Source: DATBRC01 sp036560485 (GTDB lineage: Bacteria > Pseudomonadota > Gammaproteobacteria > Burkholderiales > Burkholderiaceae_D). Taken from it: a stretch of DNA of 64,000 bases. Shown here in pieces: positions 27,881-37,426 of this stretch (positions are counted from its first letter, which is position 1; every line of letters begins with the position of its first letter). The stretch is taken from contig DATBRC010000054.1 of NCBI GenBank assembly GCA_036560485.1, positions 124,001 through 188,000 of the forward strand, in the 5' to 3' direction. Under the pieces are notes generated by a model, which had not been told where the DNA came from, did not search any database, and saw nothing but the letters and a program-made list of their open reading frames with translations. A program made the position numbers and the translations under genes.

Positions 27881-28966
27881 TCAGGGCAGCGGTATCAAAA
27901 TCCTGAAATCCGTACATCCCGGCCTGCTTTCGCATTCGATCACGCCCATATGCTGCTGCACGAAGTTCTGCGCCAAAGTCAGCCCCAATCCACTACCACC
28001 ATCGCGTCCTGATACCAAAGGATAAAAAATCCGATCGCGAATGTCAGGCGGGATACCCGGTCCATTGTCAATGATATGCAAGTCTAATGCCAGCCTGTAC
28101 CGTACCTTGGCAATTGTTACTTGTCTCACAATTCGCGTTTGTAATATCAATTGTGCATCACCGGCTTTAATTCGCTGCGATAATGCCTGCGCTGCATTGT
28201 GGGCGATGTTGAGTACCGCCTGAATCAATTGCTCCTTATCGCCGCGAAATTCCGGTACGGATAAGTCATAATCGCGCTTGATCGTCAGGCCGTTCGGAAA
28301 TTCCGAAACAATCAGACTACGTACACGCTCACAAACTTCATGGATATTGACGTCACCGACGATATGCGGACTACGATGTGGCGCCAGCAAGCGGTCCACC
28401 AAAGTCTGCAACCGATCTGCCTCTTTGATAATGACTTGCGTGTATTCGCGTAGTTCTTTTAAATGTCTTTCGGGCAGTTCAAGTTCCAGCAATTGCGCCG
28501 CGCCGCGGATGCCGCCCAAAGGATTCTTGATCTCATGCGCCAAATTCCTGATGAGCTCTTTATTGGCCTGGCTTTGATCAATTAATCGCTCTTCCCGATC
28601 CAGCTTTAGTTGTTGTACGTTTTCACGAAACTCGATCAATACCGGCGCTTCAGGATTGTCCAAAGACGTAACGATCGTATGCACTTGCAGAGGTTCGCGC
28701 CCGGCTCGCTCCAGCGTCAAATCCTGGCGCTTGTCGGCGAATTGATGTTCCACTGCTTGCTTGAATACCTCGACCAGGTCTTCCCCGTTCAAGAAAATCT
28801 CAGTCAATTTGTGCGACGAAAGCGCTTTGGATGAACTCTCAAAAAGATGTTCCGCAGCAGGATTTGCATAGATGATGCGCCCTTCCGTATCAAGGATCAC
28901 TACAGCGGATGCAAGTAAATCCAAACCAGCCAGAGAAGTTAAAGATGTTTTCACAATCGAATCCAA
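27881..28966 (-). CDS. ntrB: Nitrogen regulation sensor kinase NtrB (NR-II)
   Basis: About 361 residues with a PAS domain (about 15-110), the phospho-acceptor His in NLAHEIKNPLGGIRGAAQ, and an ATPase domain with DNGPGIPPDIRDRIF and GGSGLGLTLAQ. It phosphorylates or dephosphorylates NtrC under PII control. The longest frame starts with TTG at 28966, within the T-run of the hairpin at 28971-29003. A GTG at 28954 is an alternative, and neither has a convincing ribosome binding site, so the exact start is uncertain. Confidence 0.93.
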   Translation of the reverse strand: MDSIVKTSLTSLAGLDLLASAVVILDTEGRIIYANPAAEHLFESSSKALSSHKLTEIFLNGEDLVEVFKQAVEHQFADKRQDLTLERAGREPLQVHTIVTSLDNPEAPVLIEFRENVQQLKLDREERLIDQSQANKELIRNLAHEIKNPLGGIRGAAQLLELELPERHLKELREYTQVIIKEADRLQTLVDRLLAPHRSPHIVGDVNIHEVCERVRSLIVSEFPNGLTIKRDYDLSVPEFRGDKEQLIQAVLNIAHNAAQALSQRIKAGDAQLILQTRIVRQVTIAKVRYRLALDLHIIDNGPGIPPDIRDRIFYPLVSGRDGGSGLGLTLAQNFVQQHMGVIECESRPGCTDFRILIPLP

Positions 28967-28967
28967 A

Positions 28968-29003
28968 ATAAAAGCCGCATGATCCTAGGACTATGCGGCT
29001 TTG
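28968..29003 (-). terminator. Intrinsic terminator between the DUF4124 gene and ntrB
   Basis: The stem AGCCGCAT/ATGCGGCT (28972-28980 and 28992-29000) is followed on the minus strand by TTTATTTT. It ends at the predicted ntrB start codon, so ntrBC either has read-through or needs a promoter downstream. Confidence 0.75.
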
Positions 29004-29035
29004 TTCTTTGTTAAGGCATGCGTTATGCCTGCATG

Positions 29036-29503
29036 TTATTTTAAGTTAGCCAGCTCGCGTTTCAATGCCTCAACGTTTTTTTCCGAACGGCTTATGTCGT
29101 CTTTCATTGTGGCAGTGCGTTCCTGATATTTGGCATAGTTACGTTCATCGCCGCGACGTTCTGGCTCGCCATTGTTATAGTCCTTCTTCAGATTCGCGAG
29201 TTTGTCTTCTTCACTCTTTAGCTCATCCAGTAAAATCTGCTTGCGATCATTGTCACGCGCTCTCTGTGTATCACCGGCGACCTTTGGATAATCAGCCGAA
29301 GAAGAAGCCGATGGCTTTCTTATTACCGGCGCTGGAATTGTCGTAATGCTTGGCAATTCCACTTTCTTGCATCCCTTTGTCGCCCCTGTATTTTTGTATT
29401 CCTTGTTGCCCTGTTCGTCGACACACAAATAGACCTCAGACTGAGCATGTGCGTAACCAATCGCCGTAACAAACAATACAATTGCTGAGAGTTGAAGTTT
29501 CAT
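29036..29503 (-). CDS. DUF4124-domain periplasmic protein
   Basis: 155 residues from the ATG at 29503; the frame extends to 29524. The signal peptide MKLQLSAIVLFVTAIGYAHA-Q is followed by a DUF4124 domain (VYLCVDEQGNKEYKNTG). A charged, helical C-terminal part is likely a coiled coil (about 95-155, rich in Lys, Glu, Arg and Asp). Function unknown. It lies between glnA and ntrB, isolated by a terminator on each side. Confidence 0.85.
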   Translation of the reverse strand: MKLQLSAIVLFVTAIGYAHAQSEVYLCVDEQGNKEYKNTGATKGCKKVELPSITTIPAPVIRKPSASSSADYPKVAGDTQRARDNDRKQILLDELKSEEDKLANLKKDYNNGEPERRGDERNYAKYQERTATMKDDISRSEKNVEALKRELANLK

Positions 29504-29613
29504 AAACTTTCTTCCACGTAACAATCTGAACAGGTTGATAGTTTAGGATAAGAATCAATGGATTACAAACATTCATTCACAAAGGGACTTAGGTTTTAAC
29601 AACATCTTCCAAA

Positions 29614-29646
29614 AATAAAAAGGGCGGATGAATCCGCCCTTTTTAC
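29614..29646 (-). terminator. Intrinsic terminator of glnA
   Basis: AAAGGGCGGAT-GA-ATCCGCCCTTT with A and T runs on both sides, 18 bases past the glnA stop. Confidence 0.9.
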
Positions 29647-29663
29647 TATCGCATTTGCACTTA

Positions 29664-31079
29664 TTACAACGAATAGTACATATCAAACTCGATTGGATGC
29701 GTGGTCATACGGAAACGTGTAACTTCCTGCATCTTCAGCTCGAGGTAAGCATCGATCATGGTGTCACTGAATACGCCACCACGGGTCAAGAACTCACGAT
29801 CCTTGTCCAGATATTCCAACGCTTGATCCAATGAAGAACAAACGGTTGGGATCTTTGCATCTTCTTCAGGTGGCAAATGGTACAAGTCTTTCGAAGCTGC
29901 TTCGCCTGGATGAATCTTGTTTTGCACACCATCCAAACCAGCCATCAGCAATGCCGAGAAGCACAGGTATGGGTTGGATGAAGGATCAGGGAAACGTGTT
30001 TCGATACGACGGCCTTTTGGATTCGGCACGTGCGGAATACGAATCGAAGCTGAACGGTTACGCGATGAGTAAGCCAATTTCACCGGTGCTTCAAAGCCTG
30101 GAACCAAACGCTTGTACGAGTTGGTACCTGGGTTGGTGATTGCATTCAATGCGCGTGCATGCTTGATGATACCGCCGATGTAAAACAATGCGAATTCAGA
30201 CAAGCCGGCATAGCCGTCGCCTGCAAACAAGTTCTTGCCATCTTTCCAGACGGATTGATGAACGTGCATACCGGAACCATTGTCGCCAACGACTGGCTTC
30301 GGCATGAAAGTGGCTGTTTTACCGTAGGTGTGCGCAACGTTCCAGACAACATATTTCAAAGTCTGGGTCCAGTCAGCACGCTCAACCAAGGTAGAGAATT
30401 TGGTGCCGAGTTCGTTTTGACCAGCGCCGGCAACTTCGTGATGATGCACTTCAACCGGGATACCGAGGCTTTCCAGAATTAAAGACATTTCCGAACGCAT
30501 ATCTTGCATGCTGTCGACTGGCGGAACCGGGAAGTAACCACCTTTGACTGTAGGACGGTGACCGGTGTTGCCACCTTCCAGCTTGGCACCCGAGCTCCAG
30601 GAAGCTTCTTCAGAATCGATCTTGACGAAACTACCGGACATGTCAGCACCCCAGCGCACGCCATCAAAAACGAAGAATTCCGGCTCTGGGCCAAAGTAAG
30701 CTGTATCACCCAAGCCGGAAGCTTTCAAATACGCTTCAGCACGCTTGGCGATGGAACGTGGATCACGGTCGTAACCCTTGCCATCCGATGGTTCGATCAC
30801 ATCACATTGCATAAACAATGTGGTTTCTTCCATGAACGGGTCAATATTTGCCGTATTTGGATCCGGCATCAAGATCATGTCTGATGCTTCGATACCTTTC
30901 CAACCGGCAATCGAAGAACCGTCGAACGCATGACCGGACTGAAATTTGTCCATGTCGAAATGCGAAACAGGAACCGTTACGTGCTGCTCCTTACCTCTGG
31001 TATCAGCGAAGCGAAAATCAACGAATTTTACTTCGTTGTCTTTTGCCATCTTCAAGACCTCTGCGGCCGTCCTTGCCAT
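29664..31079 (-). CDS. glnA: Glutamine synthetase, type I
   Basis: 471 residues; makes glutamine from glutamate, ammonia and ATP as a dodecamer. The signature regions FDGSSIAGW, the ATP-binding region (NGSGMHVHQSVWKDG) and the adenylylation site are present. Tyr400 in KDLYHLPPEE corresponds to the tyrosine modified by GlnE (1-2745). A terminator follows directly. An NtrC-type box lies about 250 bases upstream, suggesting nitrogen control via the neighbouring ntrBC. Confidence 0.98.
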   Translation of the reverse strand: MARTAAEVLKMAKDNEVKFVDFRFADTRGKEQHVTVPVSHFDMDKFQSGHAFDGSSIAGWKGIEASDMILMPDPNTANIDPFMEETTLFMQCDVIEPSDGKGYDRDPRSIAKRAEAYLKASGLGDTAYFGPEPEFFVFDGVRWGADMSGSFVKIDSEEASWSSGAKLEGGNTGHRPTVKGGYFPVPPVDSMQDMRSEMSLILESLGIPVEVHHHEVAGAGQNELGTKFSTLVERADWTQTLKYVVWNVAHTYGKTATFMPKPVVGDNGSGMHVHQSVWKDGKNLFAGDGYAGLSEFALFYIGGIIKHARALNAITNPGTNSYKRLVPGFEAPVKLAYSSRNRSASIRIPHVPNPKGRRIETRFPDPSSNPYLCFSALLMAGLDGVQNKIHPGEAASKDLYHLPPEEDAKIPTVCSSLDQALEYLDKDREFLTRGGVFSDTMIDAYLELKMQEVTRFRMTTHPIEFDMYYSL

Positions 31080-31325
31080 ACGAATCTCCTAAAATTAACG
31101 TGGTGATGCGGGATTGTCGAATCGGTTATGAGCCGAATGAATGCTTACTATGGTGCGAACCGCAGTGCAAACTTAAAATGCAACGGAACTCAGCCCGAAA
31201 TGATAGCAGATTCCATGCCACACACTGAAGCAAAAACAAATCCCGGAAACAATAATTTCAAAATTAAATTGCCTATCAGGAGCACATTGCCAGAACACTT
31301 TTCAAAAATTGGTAGGATCTACTTA

Positions 31326-31342
31326 CGCACCAATTAAGTGCG
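31326..31342. promoter_or_regulatory. Predicted NtrC binding site upstream of glnA
   Basis: CGCACCAATTAAGTGCG is a perfect GCAC-N7-GTGC palindrome, the NtrC consensus form. Further half sites (TGCACCA on the minus strand) lie near 31377 and 31406. No convincing sigma-54 -24/-12 element was found in the 427 bp between glnA and the rhodanese gene, so only the enhancer is called. Confidence 0.55.
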
Positions 31343-31506
31343 TTAATCATTCTGGGTGGCATTAACGCTATATTTTGGTGCATTAATAAACATACTATCT
31401 ATAATGGTGCAATTTATCGATATGCACTTAAATTCGTGAATGAAACAGCTTCAAGGCAGCACATGTCAAAAGATATAATGAATCAGGAATCTTCCGGGAA
31501 AAACCA

Positions 31507-31971
31507 ATGAATACCGCAAATGACATCTTCGCAATTGCGCAACAACGCGCCCAAGAAAATCATTTTCCTTATGCTGGGGCTGTAACACCGCAAGAAGCTT
31601 ATGCACTTTTACAGGCGGATAACAAAATAAAGTTGGTCGACGTCCGCACCAATGCAGAAAGAGATTGGGTTGGCAAAGTCAGCATTCCCGAAAACCAGCA
31701 TGTGGCTATTCAGTGGAACGTCTATCCAGGCGGCACACCCAATCCGGAATTTCTTGCACAGCTAAAGCAATTTGCCGAAAAAAATACGGCTCTGCTCTTC
31801 CTCTGCCGATCTGGGGTGCGCTCACGTCATGCAGCCAAACTCGCTACCGAAAACGGGTATACGCAATGCTTCAATATTCTCGAAGGGTTTGAGGGCGACA
31901 AGGACGCTGAAGGACATCGCAAAACGGTAGGCGGGTGGTGCAAAGCCGGATTGCCTTGGATTGGCGCTTGA
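31507..31971 (+). CDS. Rhodanese-domain protein
   Basis: 154 residues with a single rhodanese fold. The active-site Cys100 sits in LFLCRSGVRSRHAA; the CRSGVRS loop matches active sulfurtransferases. VDVRTNAERDW is the usual CH2A-type motif. Probably a cytoplasmic persulfide carrier; the partner is unknown. GGGAA upstream of the ATG is the ribosome binding site. Divergent from glnA, sharing the regulatory region. Confidence 0.9.
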   Translation: MNTANDIFAIAQQRAQENHFPYAGAVTPQEAYALLQADNKIKLVDVRTNAERDWVGKVSIPENQHVAIQWNVYPGGTPNPEFLAQLKQFAEKNTALLFLCRSGVRSRHAAKLATENGYTQCFNILEGFEGDKDAEGHRKTVGGWCKAGLPWIGA

Positions 31972-32014
31972 TACAAGCGATCACTCCCCTGTTGAATCTA
32001 TAAAAGAGAAGCGG

Positions 32015-32710
32015 TTACACGATTTTCACTTGCAGTTCACCAAGTCCTTCAATACGGCCATCCAATAAATCGCCTTGCTTGACAGCAGCTACGCCTTCCG
32101 GCGTGCCGGTAAAAATTAAATCGCCAGGCTGCAGCACATAGTATGTCGACAGATAGGCAATCGTTTCAGCAACATTCCAGATCTGCTTGCTGATGTCACT
32201 CTGTTGCCTTGTAGCGCCGTTCACATTCAATTGAATATTTCCGTGCGTGATGAGTCCCGTTTCGGCAACGGAATGAATCGGTGCGACAGGCGCAGAAAAA
32301 TCAAACCCTTTCGACGTATCCCAAGGTCGTCCGGCCTTCTTGGCTTCAGCTTGCAAATCGCGACGCGTCATATCGAGCCCGATTGCATAGCCCCAGATAT
32401 ATTGCACCGCTTCAGCAGCAGAAATATTTTTTCCACTCTTGCCAATTGCAACAACAAGTTCGATCTCATGATGCAAATTACTGGTCATGCTTGGATATGG
32501 CATTTCACCGGCTGTACCCGGCATCACAGGCAACACCGCATCAGCCGGTTTCATGAAAAAGAATGGCGCCTCGCGTCCAGAGCCGCCCATCTCTTTCGCA
32601 TGGTCCGCATAATTTTGCCCGACACAATAAATACGATGAACCGGAAAGAATGCATTGCTGTTGGCAACAGGAACAGCGGCGGGATTTTGCGCAGGAAATA
32701 CATAGGACAT
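32015..32710 (-). CDS. Fumarylacetoacetate hydrolase family protein
   Basis: 231 residues from the ATG at 32710, which has an AGGAGA ribosome binding site; the frame is open to 32839 but would run into livF. The fold signature is clear: IYCVGQNYADHAKEMG, HHEIELVVAIGK, and the terminal PGDLIFTGTPEGVAAVKQGD. Metal-binding Glu residues occur in the HEIELVV segment. Members include hydratases, isomerases and acylpyruvate hydrolases; the substrate cannot be fixed here. It lies downstream of the liv genes on the same strand. Confidence 0.9.
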   Translation of the reverse strand: MSYVFPAQNPAAVPVANSNAFFPVHRIYCVGQNYADHAKEMGGSGREAPFFFMKPADAVLPVMPGTAGEMPYPSMTSNLHHEIELVVAIGKSGKNISAAEAVQYIWGYAIGLDMTRRDLQAEAKKAGRPWDTSKGFDFSAPVAPIHSVAETGLITHGNIQLNVNGATRQQSDISKQIWNVAETIAYLSTYYVLQPGDLIFTGTPEGVAAVKQGDLLDGRIEGLGELQVKIV

Positions 32711-32774
32711 GACGTCTCCTTGAAGTGAATTTCGATATGCTACTCGTGATCCAGCGGCGGCACCAAATAGCGTT

Positions 32775-33500
32775 TTATACTTCGCCCAAATAAGCTTCAC
32801 GCACGCGCGGATCATCCAGCAGATCTTTCGCATTACCACTGATGGTAATCAAACCGGAATCCATTACATAGCCGCGATCCGCCGCTTCCAAAGCCAACTT
32901 CGCATTTTGCTCGACCAATAATATCGTCACACCTTGTGCCGATATAGTACGCACAACGTCAAAAATCTTTTCAACCATGATGGGTGCCAAACCCATTGAA
33001 GGCTCATCGAGCAATAATAATTTGGGATGGCTCATCAATGCACGTGCCATAGCCAGCATTTGTTGTTCTCCACCCGATAAAGTACCAGCCATTTGCGATG
33101 CACGTTCTTTAAGTCTTGGAAAAACGGAAAACCATTTATCAATATCCGCATTGATGCCTGCCTTGTCGTTGCGCACATACGCGCCCATCAATAAATTTTC
33201 ATGAACCGACATGCGTGTAAATACGCCGCGTCCTTCCGGCACCATCGCCAAACGGCTCTTCACCAGTTGAAAAGAATTCTTTCCCTTGATTGATTCACCG
33301 ATATATTCAATCATGCCTTCGATAGTGCAATTCGGCAGCGTGCCGGTAATCGCCTTCAAAGTTGTCGTCTTGCCGGCGCCATTGGCGCCGATCAATGTAA
33401 TCAACTCACCTTTATTAACTGCGAGATCAATTCCTTTAACGGCTTGAATCCCACCGTAAGCAATTTTGAGTCCGCTGATGTTCAGCACATTGTCAGTCAT
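32775..33500 (-). CDS. livF: Branched-chain amino acid ABC transporter, ATP-binding protein LivF
   Basis: 241 residues. The ATPase has Walker A GANGAGKTTT, the signature LSGGEQQMLAMARAL and Walker B LLLLDEPSMGLAP. It overlaps the end of livG by four bases. Energises uptake of leucine, isoleucine, valine or related amides together with LivG, LivH and LivM. Confidence 0.94.
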   Translation of the reverse strand: MTDNVLNISGLKIAYGGIQAVKGIDLAVNKGELITLIGANGAGKTTTLKAITGTLPNCTIEGMIEYIGESIKGKNSFQLVKSRLAMVPEGRGVFTRMSVHENLLMGAYVRNDKAGINADIDKWFSVFPRLKERASQMAGTLSGGEQQMLAMARALMSHPKLLLLDEPSMGLAPIMVEKIFDVVRTISAQGVTILLVEQNAKLALEAADRGYVMDSGLITISGNAKDLLDDPRVREAYLGEV

Positions 33501-34270
33501 CCGTGTGCCCCGCCCAAATATGCTTCGATCACTGCAGGATTTTTTTGCACGTCTGCCGGTACGCCTTCTGCGATCAGCTTGCCATAATCCAGCACCGTGA
33601 TGCGATCACACAATCCCATCACCAATTTCACGTCATGCTCGATCAACAAAATCGTTTTGCCTTCTGCCTGGATTTTGACCAACAATTCACGCAACCCTAA
33701 TTTTTCAGTCGCATTCATACCGGCAGCCGGTTCATCCAGCGCCAGCAATTGCGGATCAGTTGCCAATGCGCGCGCAATTTCCAAGCGCCGCTGATCACCA
33801 TACGAAAGGAATTTTGCAGTACGCAAAGCGAACTGTGCGATGCCCACGAAGTCCAACAACTCCATTGCACGTTTTCGAATATTGGCTTCTTCTTCACGCG
33901 CAGCCTTATGCCGCAACACCGCGCCAAATACGCCTTGATGCGTGCGAACATGGCGTCCAACCATCACGTTTTCCAACGCGCTCATCTCACCAAACAAGCG
34001 GATGTTTTGGAATGTACGGGCGATACCTGCTTTCGCCACTCTATGTGGCGCAGAAGGTGAGTAAGGTTTTCCAGCCAATTCAAACAAGCCTGTATCGGGC
34101 TGATACAAACCGGTAATCACATTAAAAAATGTCGTCTTGCCTGCCCCATTGGGACCGATCAAACCGTAGATCTGACCTTTTAAAATTTTCACACTGACGT
34201 CAGACAACGCTTGCAAACCGCCGAAGCGTTTATTGACACCCGCAATGTTGAGAATGATTTGTTGATCCAT
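33497..34270 (-). CDS. livG: Branched-chain amino acid ABC transporter, ATP-binding protein LivG
   Basis: 257 residues from the ATG at 34270; the ATG at 34276 abuts the AGGGA ribosome binding site, which fits the downstream start better. Walker A is GPNGAGKTTF, the signature is LSYGDQRRLEIARAL and Walker B is LLALDEPAAGMN. The C-terminal region (EGVPADVQKNPAVIEAYLG) is typical of LivG. Confidence 0.94.
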   Translation of the reverse strand: MDQQIILNIAGVNKRFGGLQALSDVSVKILKGQIYGLIGPNGAGKTTFFNVITGLYQPDTGLFELAGKPYSPSAPHRVAKAGIARTFQNIRLFGEMSALENVMVGRHVRTHQGVFGAVLRHKAAREEEANIRKRAMELLDFVGIAQFALRTAKFLSYGDQRRLEIARALATDPQLLALDEPAAGMNATEKLGLRELLVKIQAEGKTILLIEHDVKLVMGLCDRITVLDYGKLIAEGVPADVQKNPAVIEAYLGGAHG

Positions 34271-34279
34271 GAGCATTCC

Positions 34280-35452
34280 CTATGCGACAGTCGCAGTGGG
34301 ACGGTCCTCATGCCGCGGCGATGGCCACAACCCGGCAGGGCGATTAAGCATGATCACCACCATTGCCAAGCCATACAGCAATTGACGCAATACCTCGGCT
34401 TCAATCCAGACTTTCCCAAATAAAAATAACTGCACAGGTTCAACTACATAGCGCAACAGTTCCGGCAACGCAGCAAGAATGACACCGCCAAGAATCACTC
34501 CCGGTATATGTCCCATGCCGCCCAACACCACCATCGCCAGCACTGCAATTGATTCGGTCAGCGAAAACGATTCCGGCGAAACGAATCCCTGGAATGACGC
34601 AAACATCGCACCGGCAATGCCGCCGAACGATGCGCCCATTGCAAATGCCAATAATTTGATATTCCGCGTGTTGATGCCCATTGCCTTGGCTGCAATTTCA
34701 TCTTCTCGAATCGCGACCCACGCGCGGCCCAGGCGCGAATGCTGCAGTCGTGTCGTGATAAAAACAATCGCTATGCACAACACCAAAAACAGGAAGTAAT
34801 ACGCATTGACCGATGGCATAGAAAAACTGCCTATATGAACGGTTGATTGCGATCCCGCCTCGCCGGCCAACGACACACCGAAAATACGAATCGGATCAAT
34901 CATGTTAATTCCCTGCGGGCCGTTTGTAATATTGATTGGCTCGCTCAAGTTATTCATGAAGATGCGAATGATTTCGCCAAAGCCGAGCGTCACAATCGCC
35001 AAATAATCGCCACGCAACTTTAATGTTGGCGCACCCAGCAATGCACCGAATAATCCAGCGACCGCAGCACCAAGCGGCACGATGAACCACACTGACAAAT
35101 GAATACCGTTCTGTGCAATCTCCGGACCGAACAACCATATCAAGCTGGCACCAATCGGTGGATACTCATCGACGAATGATTGCAGCACCGTGGCAAATTG
35201 CGGCGATGCCAATAAGCCGGTCATGTAGGCACCCAACGCATAAAACGCGATGTAACCCAAATCGAGCAACCCGGCGAAACCGACAACGATATTCAAGCCG
35301 AGTGCCAGCATGATATACAGCAGCGCAAAATCCATGATGCGCACCCACGAATTGCCAAAGTTGGATGCAATGAATGGAAACAGGATGAGAACAATGCCAA
35401 GAACAACCAAATTGATTTTGGTTCTGTGCGGATTGTTTTTCATATCAAACAT
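34280..35452 (-). CDS. livM: Branched-chain amino acid ABC transporter permease LivM
   Basis: 390 residues with around eight to ten membrane segments. The family motif GLNIVVGFAGLLDLGYIAFYALGAY and the EAA-type loop (RSxLGRAWVAIREDEIAAKAMGIN region) are present. An AAGGAAAA ribosome binding site precedes the ATG. Operon order livH-livM-livG-livF. Confidence 0.94.
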   Translation of the reverse strand: MFDMKNNPHRTKINLVVLGIVLILFPFIASNFGNSWVRIMDFALLYIMLALGLNIVVGFAGLLDLGYIAFYALGAYMTGLLASPQFATVLQSFVDEYPPIGASLIWLFGPEIAQNGIHLSVWFIVPLGAAVAGLFGALLGAPTLKLRGDYLAIVTLGFGEIIRIFMNNLSEPINITNGPQGINMIDPIRIFGVSLAGEAGSQSTVHIGSFSMPSVNAYYFLFLVLCIAIVFITTRLQHSRLGRAWVAIREDEIAAKAMGINTRNIKLLAFAMGASFGGIAGAMFASFQGFVSPESFSLTESIAVLAMVVLGGMGHIPGVILGGVILAALPELLRYVVEPVQLFLFGKVWIEAEVLRQLLYGLAMVVIMLNRPAGLWPSPRHEDRPTATVA

Positions 35453-35467
35453 GGATACGGTTTTCCT

Positions 35468-36397
35468 TTATGCGCGATCGGCAACGCGTTCACCCATCAG
35501 CCCGGAAGGCCGTACGGTCAGCACCAGGATCAAAACAACGAAGGCGAAAATATCCTGATATTGACTGCCCAAAAATCCGCCAGTCAATTCACCGATATAA
35601 CCAGCACCCAGACTCTCGATCAAACCCAATAGAATACCGCCAAGCATCGCGCCGTAAATATTGCCGATGCCGCCCAGCACCGCAGCAGAAAATGCTTTCA
35701 AGCCCGGCGTGAAACCCATCGCAAATTGAGCCGATGCATAAGTCGCGCCCCACATCACGCCGGCGACGGCTGCCAATGCCGCGCCAATTGCGAAAGTCAT
35801 CACAATCACGCGATTGGAATCGACGCCCATTAATCCGGCGATACGCGGATTTTCAGCAGTGGCACGCATCGCACGACCCATTTTTGTTTTTTCCACCAAC
35901 CACACCAGACAACCCATCGAGATGGCAGCCAATACCAACAACATTACTTGAGTCGGTGAAATCAATGCACCCAAAACATGAAATGGTTCGGAAGGCATGA
36001 CCTGCGGAAAAGCAATCGGATTGCGCCCCCAAATCATCATCGCAAAAGTTTGCAACAAAATCGATACGCCGATTGCCGTAATCAACGGTGCCAAGCGCGG
36101 TGCATTACGCAAAGGCCGATAAGCAACACGTTCAATCACAATATTGACCAACACGCACACTGGTATGGCCCCCAGAATGGCGATGATCAACTTGACGATA
36201 CCTGGCAAATCAGGCGCTACACTATTGACGAATTTCAGAATCGTCAAACCCGCCATCGCACCGATCATCAACACATCGCCATGCGCAAAATTGATCAGGT
36301 TGAGCACGCCGTACACCATCGTGTATCCGAGCGCGATCAACGCATACATGCTGCCTAGCAGTAAGCCATTGAGGATTTGCTGGAAAAATATTTCCAT
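35468..36397 (-). CDS. livH: Branched-chain amino acid ABC transporter permease LivH
   Basis: 309 residues and strongly hydrophobic. The motif YALIALGYTMVYGVLNLINF and the cytoplasmic coupling loop (KTKMGRAMRATAENPRIAGLMGVD) mark LivH. First gene of the liv cluster; no binding protein gene is adjacent. A LivK-like gene is found at 55617-56762. Confidence 0.94.
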   Translation of the reverse strand: MEIFFQQILNGLLLGSMYALIALGYTMVYGVLNLINFAHGDVLMIGAMAGLTILKFVNSVAPDLPGIVKLIIAILGAIPVCVLVNIVIERVAYRPLRNAPRLAPLITAIGVSILLQTFAMMIWGRNPIAFPQVMPSEPFHVLGALISPTQVMLLVLAAISMGCLVWLVEKTKMGRAMRATAENPRIAGLMGVDSNRVIVMTFAIGAALAAVAGVMWGATYASAQFAMGFTPGLKAFSAAVLGGIGNIYGAMLGGILLGLIESLGAGYIGELTGGFLGSQYQDIFAFVVLILVLTVRPSGLMGERVADRA

Positions 36398-36511
36398 TGT
36401 TTCTGGACTTTCTATTTAGGACTACTGCAAATTCTATAAAACCGTCATTCTTGCGCATGCGGGAATGAGGGTTATATGTCTATGTTACGTAAAATTCATT
36501 AGGCAACTGAT

Positions 36512-37414
36512 TTATTTCAACGCCATCTGCGCCAACGCATCTTTCACTTGCGGAAAACGCAAGCGCACACCCAGCTCCGATTTGATCCGCACATTACTCA
36601 ACCGACGCGATTCTGACATAAACGATAGCAACATTGGAGAAACGATTTGCTGTAATGCCTGACGCGGCAAACGCGGCGGCCGTGCCAAATGGAAAACATC
36701 TGCCACCGCATCGAAATATTCACCCATCTGCATCGTCGTATCATCAACCGCATGATAAATCCGGCAAGGTGCAGCGCGAAACAATGCGCAAGCGATAATC
36801 CGCGCCAGATCATCGGCATGAATATGGTTGGTGACCACATCCTCGTCGGCAATCAGTGCCGGTGTGCCTTGCTTTAGGCGTTCCAGCGGCAAGCGATCGG
36901 CTGCGTAGATGCCCGGCACACGCAGGATGCTCAAACGCCCATGTGCGCGCCTGGCCCATACGCGCAGAGTCTGTTCGGCATCCACTCTCCGCTTGGCGCG
37001 TGCATTCTGTGGCTGTGCAGTTCGCGTCTCATCAACCCATGCGCCACCGCAATCACCATATACGCCGGAGGTGCTGATATAAACGAGTGTCGCATGGTCG
37101 GGTAGAATGGCGGTCAAATTGCGGGTGCGCCGGTCTTGGACGCCCTCTGATTGAGGTGGTGCCAAATGCACAATCCGGTTTGCCAACGAAGCAAGGCGCG
37201 CCAAACTGGCGGGTTGGTCAAGGTCGGCAATGATCGGAATCGCCCCCGCGGCACGCAGCTCTTCTCGACGTGATGGCTGGCTGGTCACAGCAAAAACACG
37301 GAAGTGGTCACGTACCAGCGGCAACAAGCGCAGACCGACATCACCGCAACCCAGAATCAGCAAGCGCGGCTTATTGAGTTTTTTTGTTTTATTTTTAATT
37401 GCATTTTTATTCAT
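36512..37414 (-). CDS. NAD(P)-dependent epimerase/dehydratase-like (SDR) protein
   Basis: 300 residues from the ATG at 37414; the frame is open to 37672 but would read through the divergent reductase gene. The Rossmann motif is LLILGCGDVGLRLLP. The extended-SDR active site is indicated by YISTSGVYGDCGG. C-terminal segments resemble the YeeZ-type group. Substrate unknown. The start is only 12 bp from the divergent gene at 37427. Confidence 0.85.
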   Translation of the reverse strand: MNKNAIKNKTKKLNKPRLLILGCGDVGLRLLPLVRDHFRVFAVTSQPSRREELRAAGAIPIIADLDQPASLARLASLANRIVHLAPPQSEGVQDRRTRNLTAILPDHATLVYISTSGVYGDCGGAWVDETRTAQPQNARAKRRVDAEQTLRVWARRAHGRLSILRVPGIYAADRLPLERLKQGTPALIADEDVVTNHIHADDLARIIACALFRAAPCRIYHAVDDTTMQMGEYFDAVADVFHLARPPRLPRQALQQIVSPMLLSFMSESRRLSNVRIKSELGVRLRFPQVKDALAQMALK

Positions 37415-37426
37415 CGTAGAGATTGT

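Noticed and set aside
31140..31175. Possible sigma-54 promoter for glnA on the minus strand
   Set aside because: TTGCAC-N5-TTCGC has a mismatch in the -24 GG and lacks GC at -12; not good enough to call.
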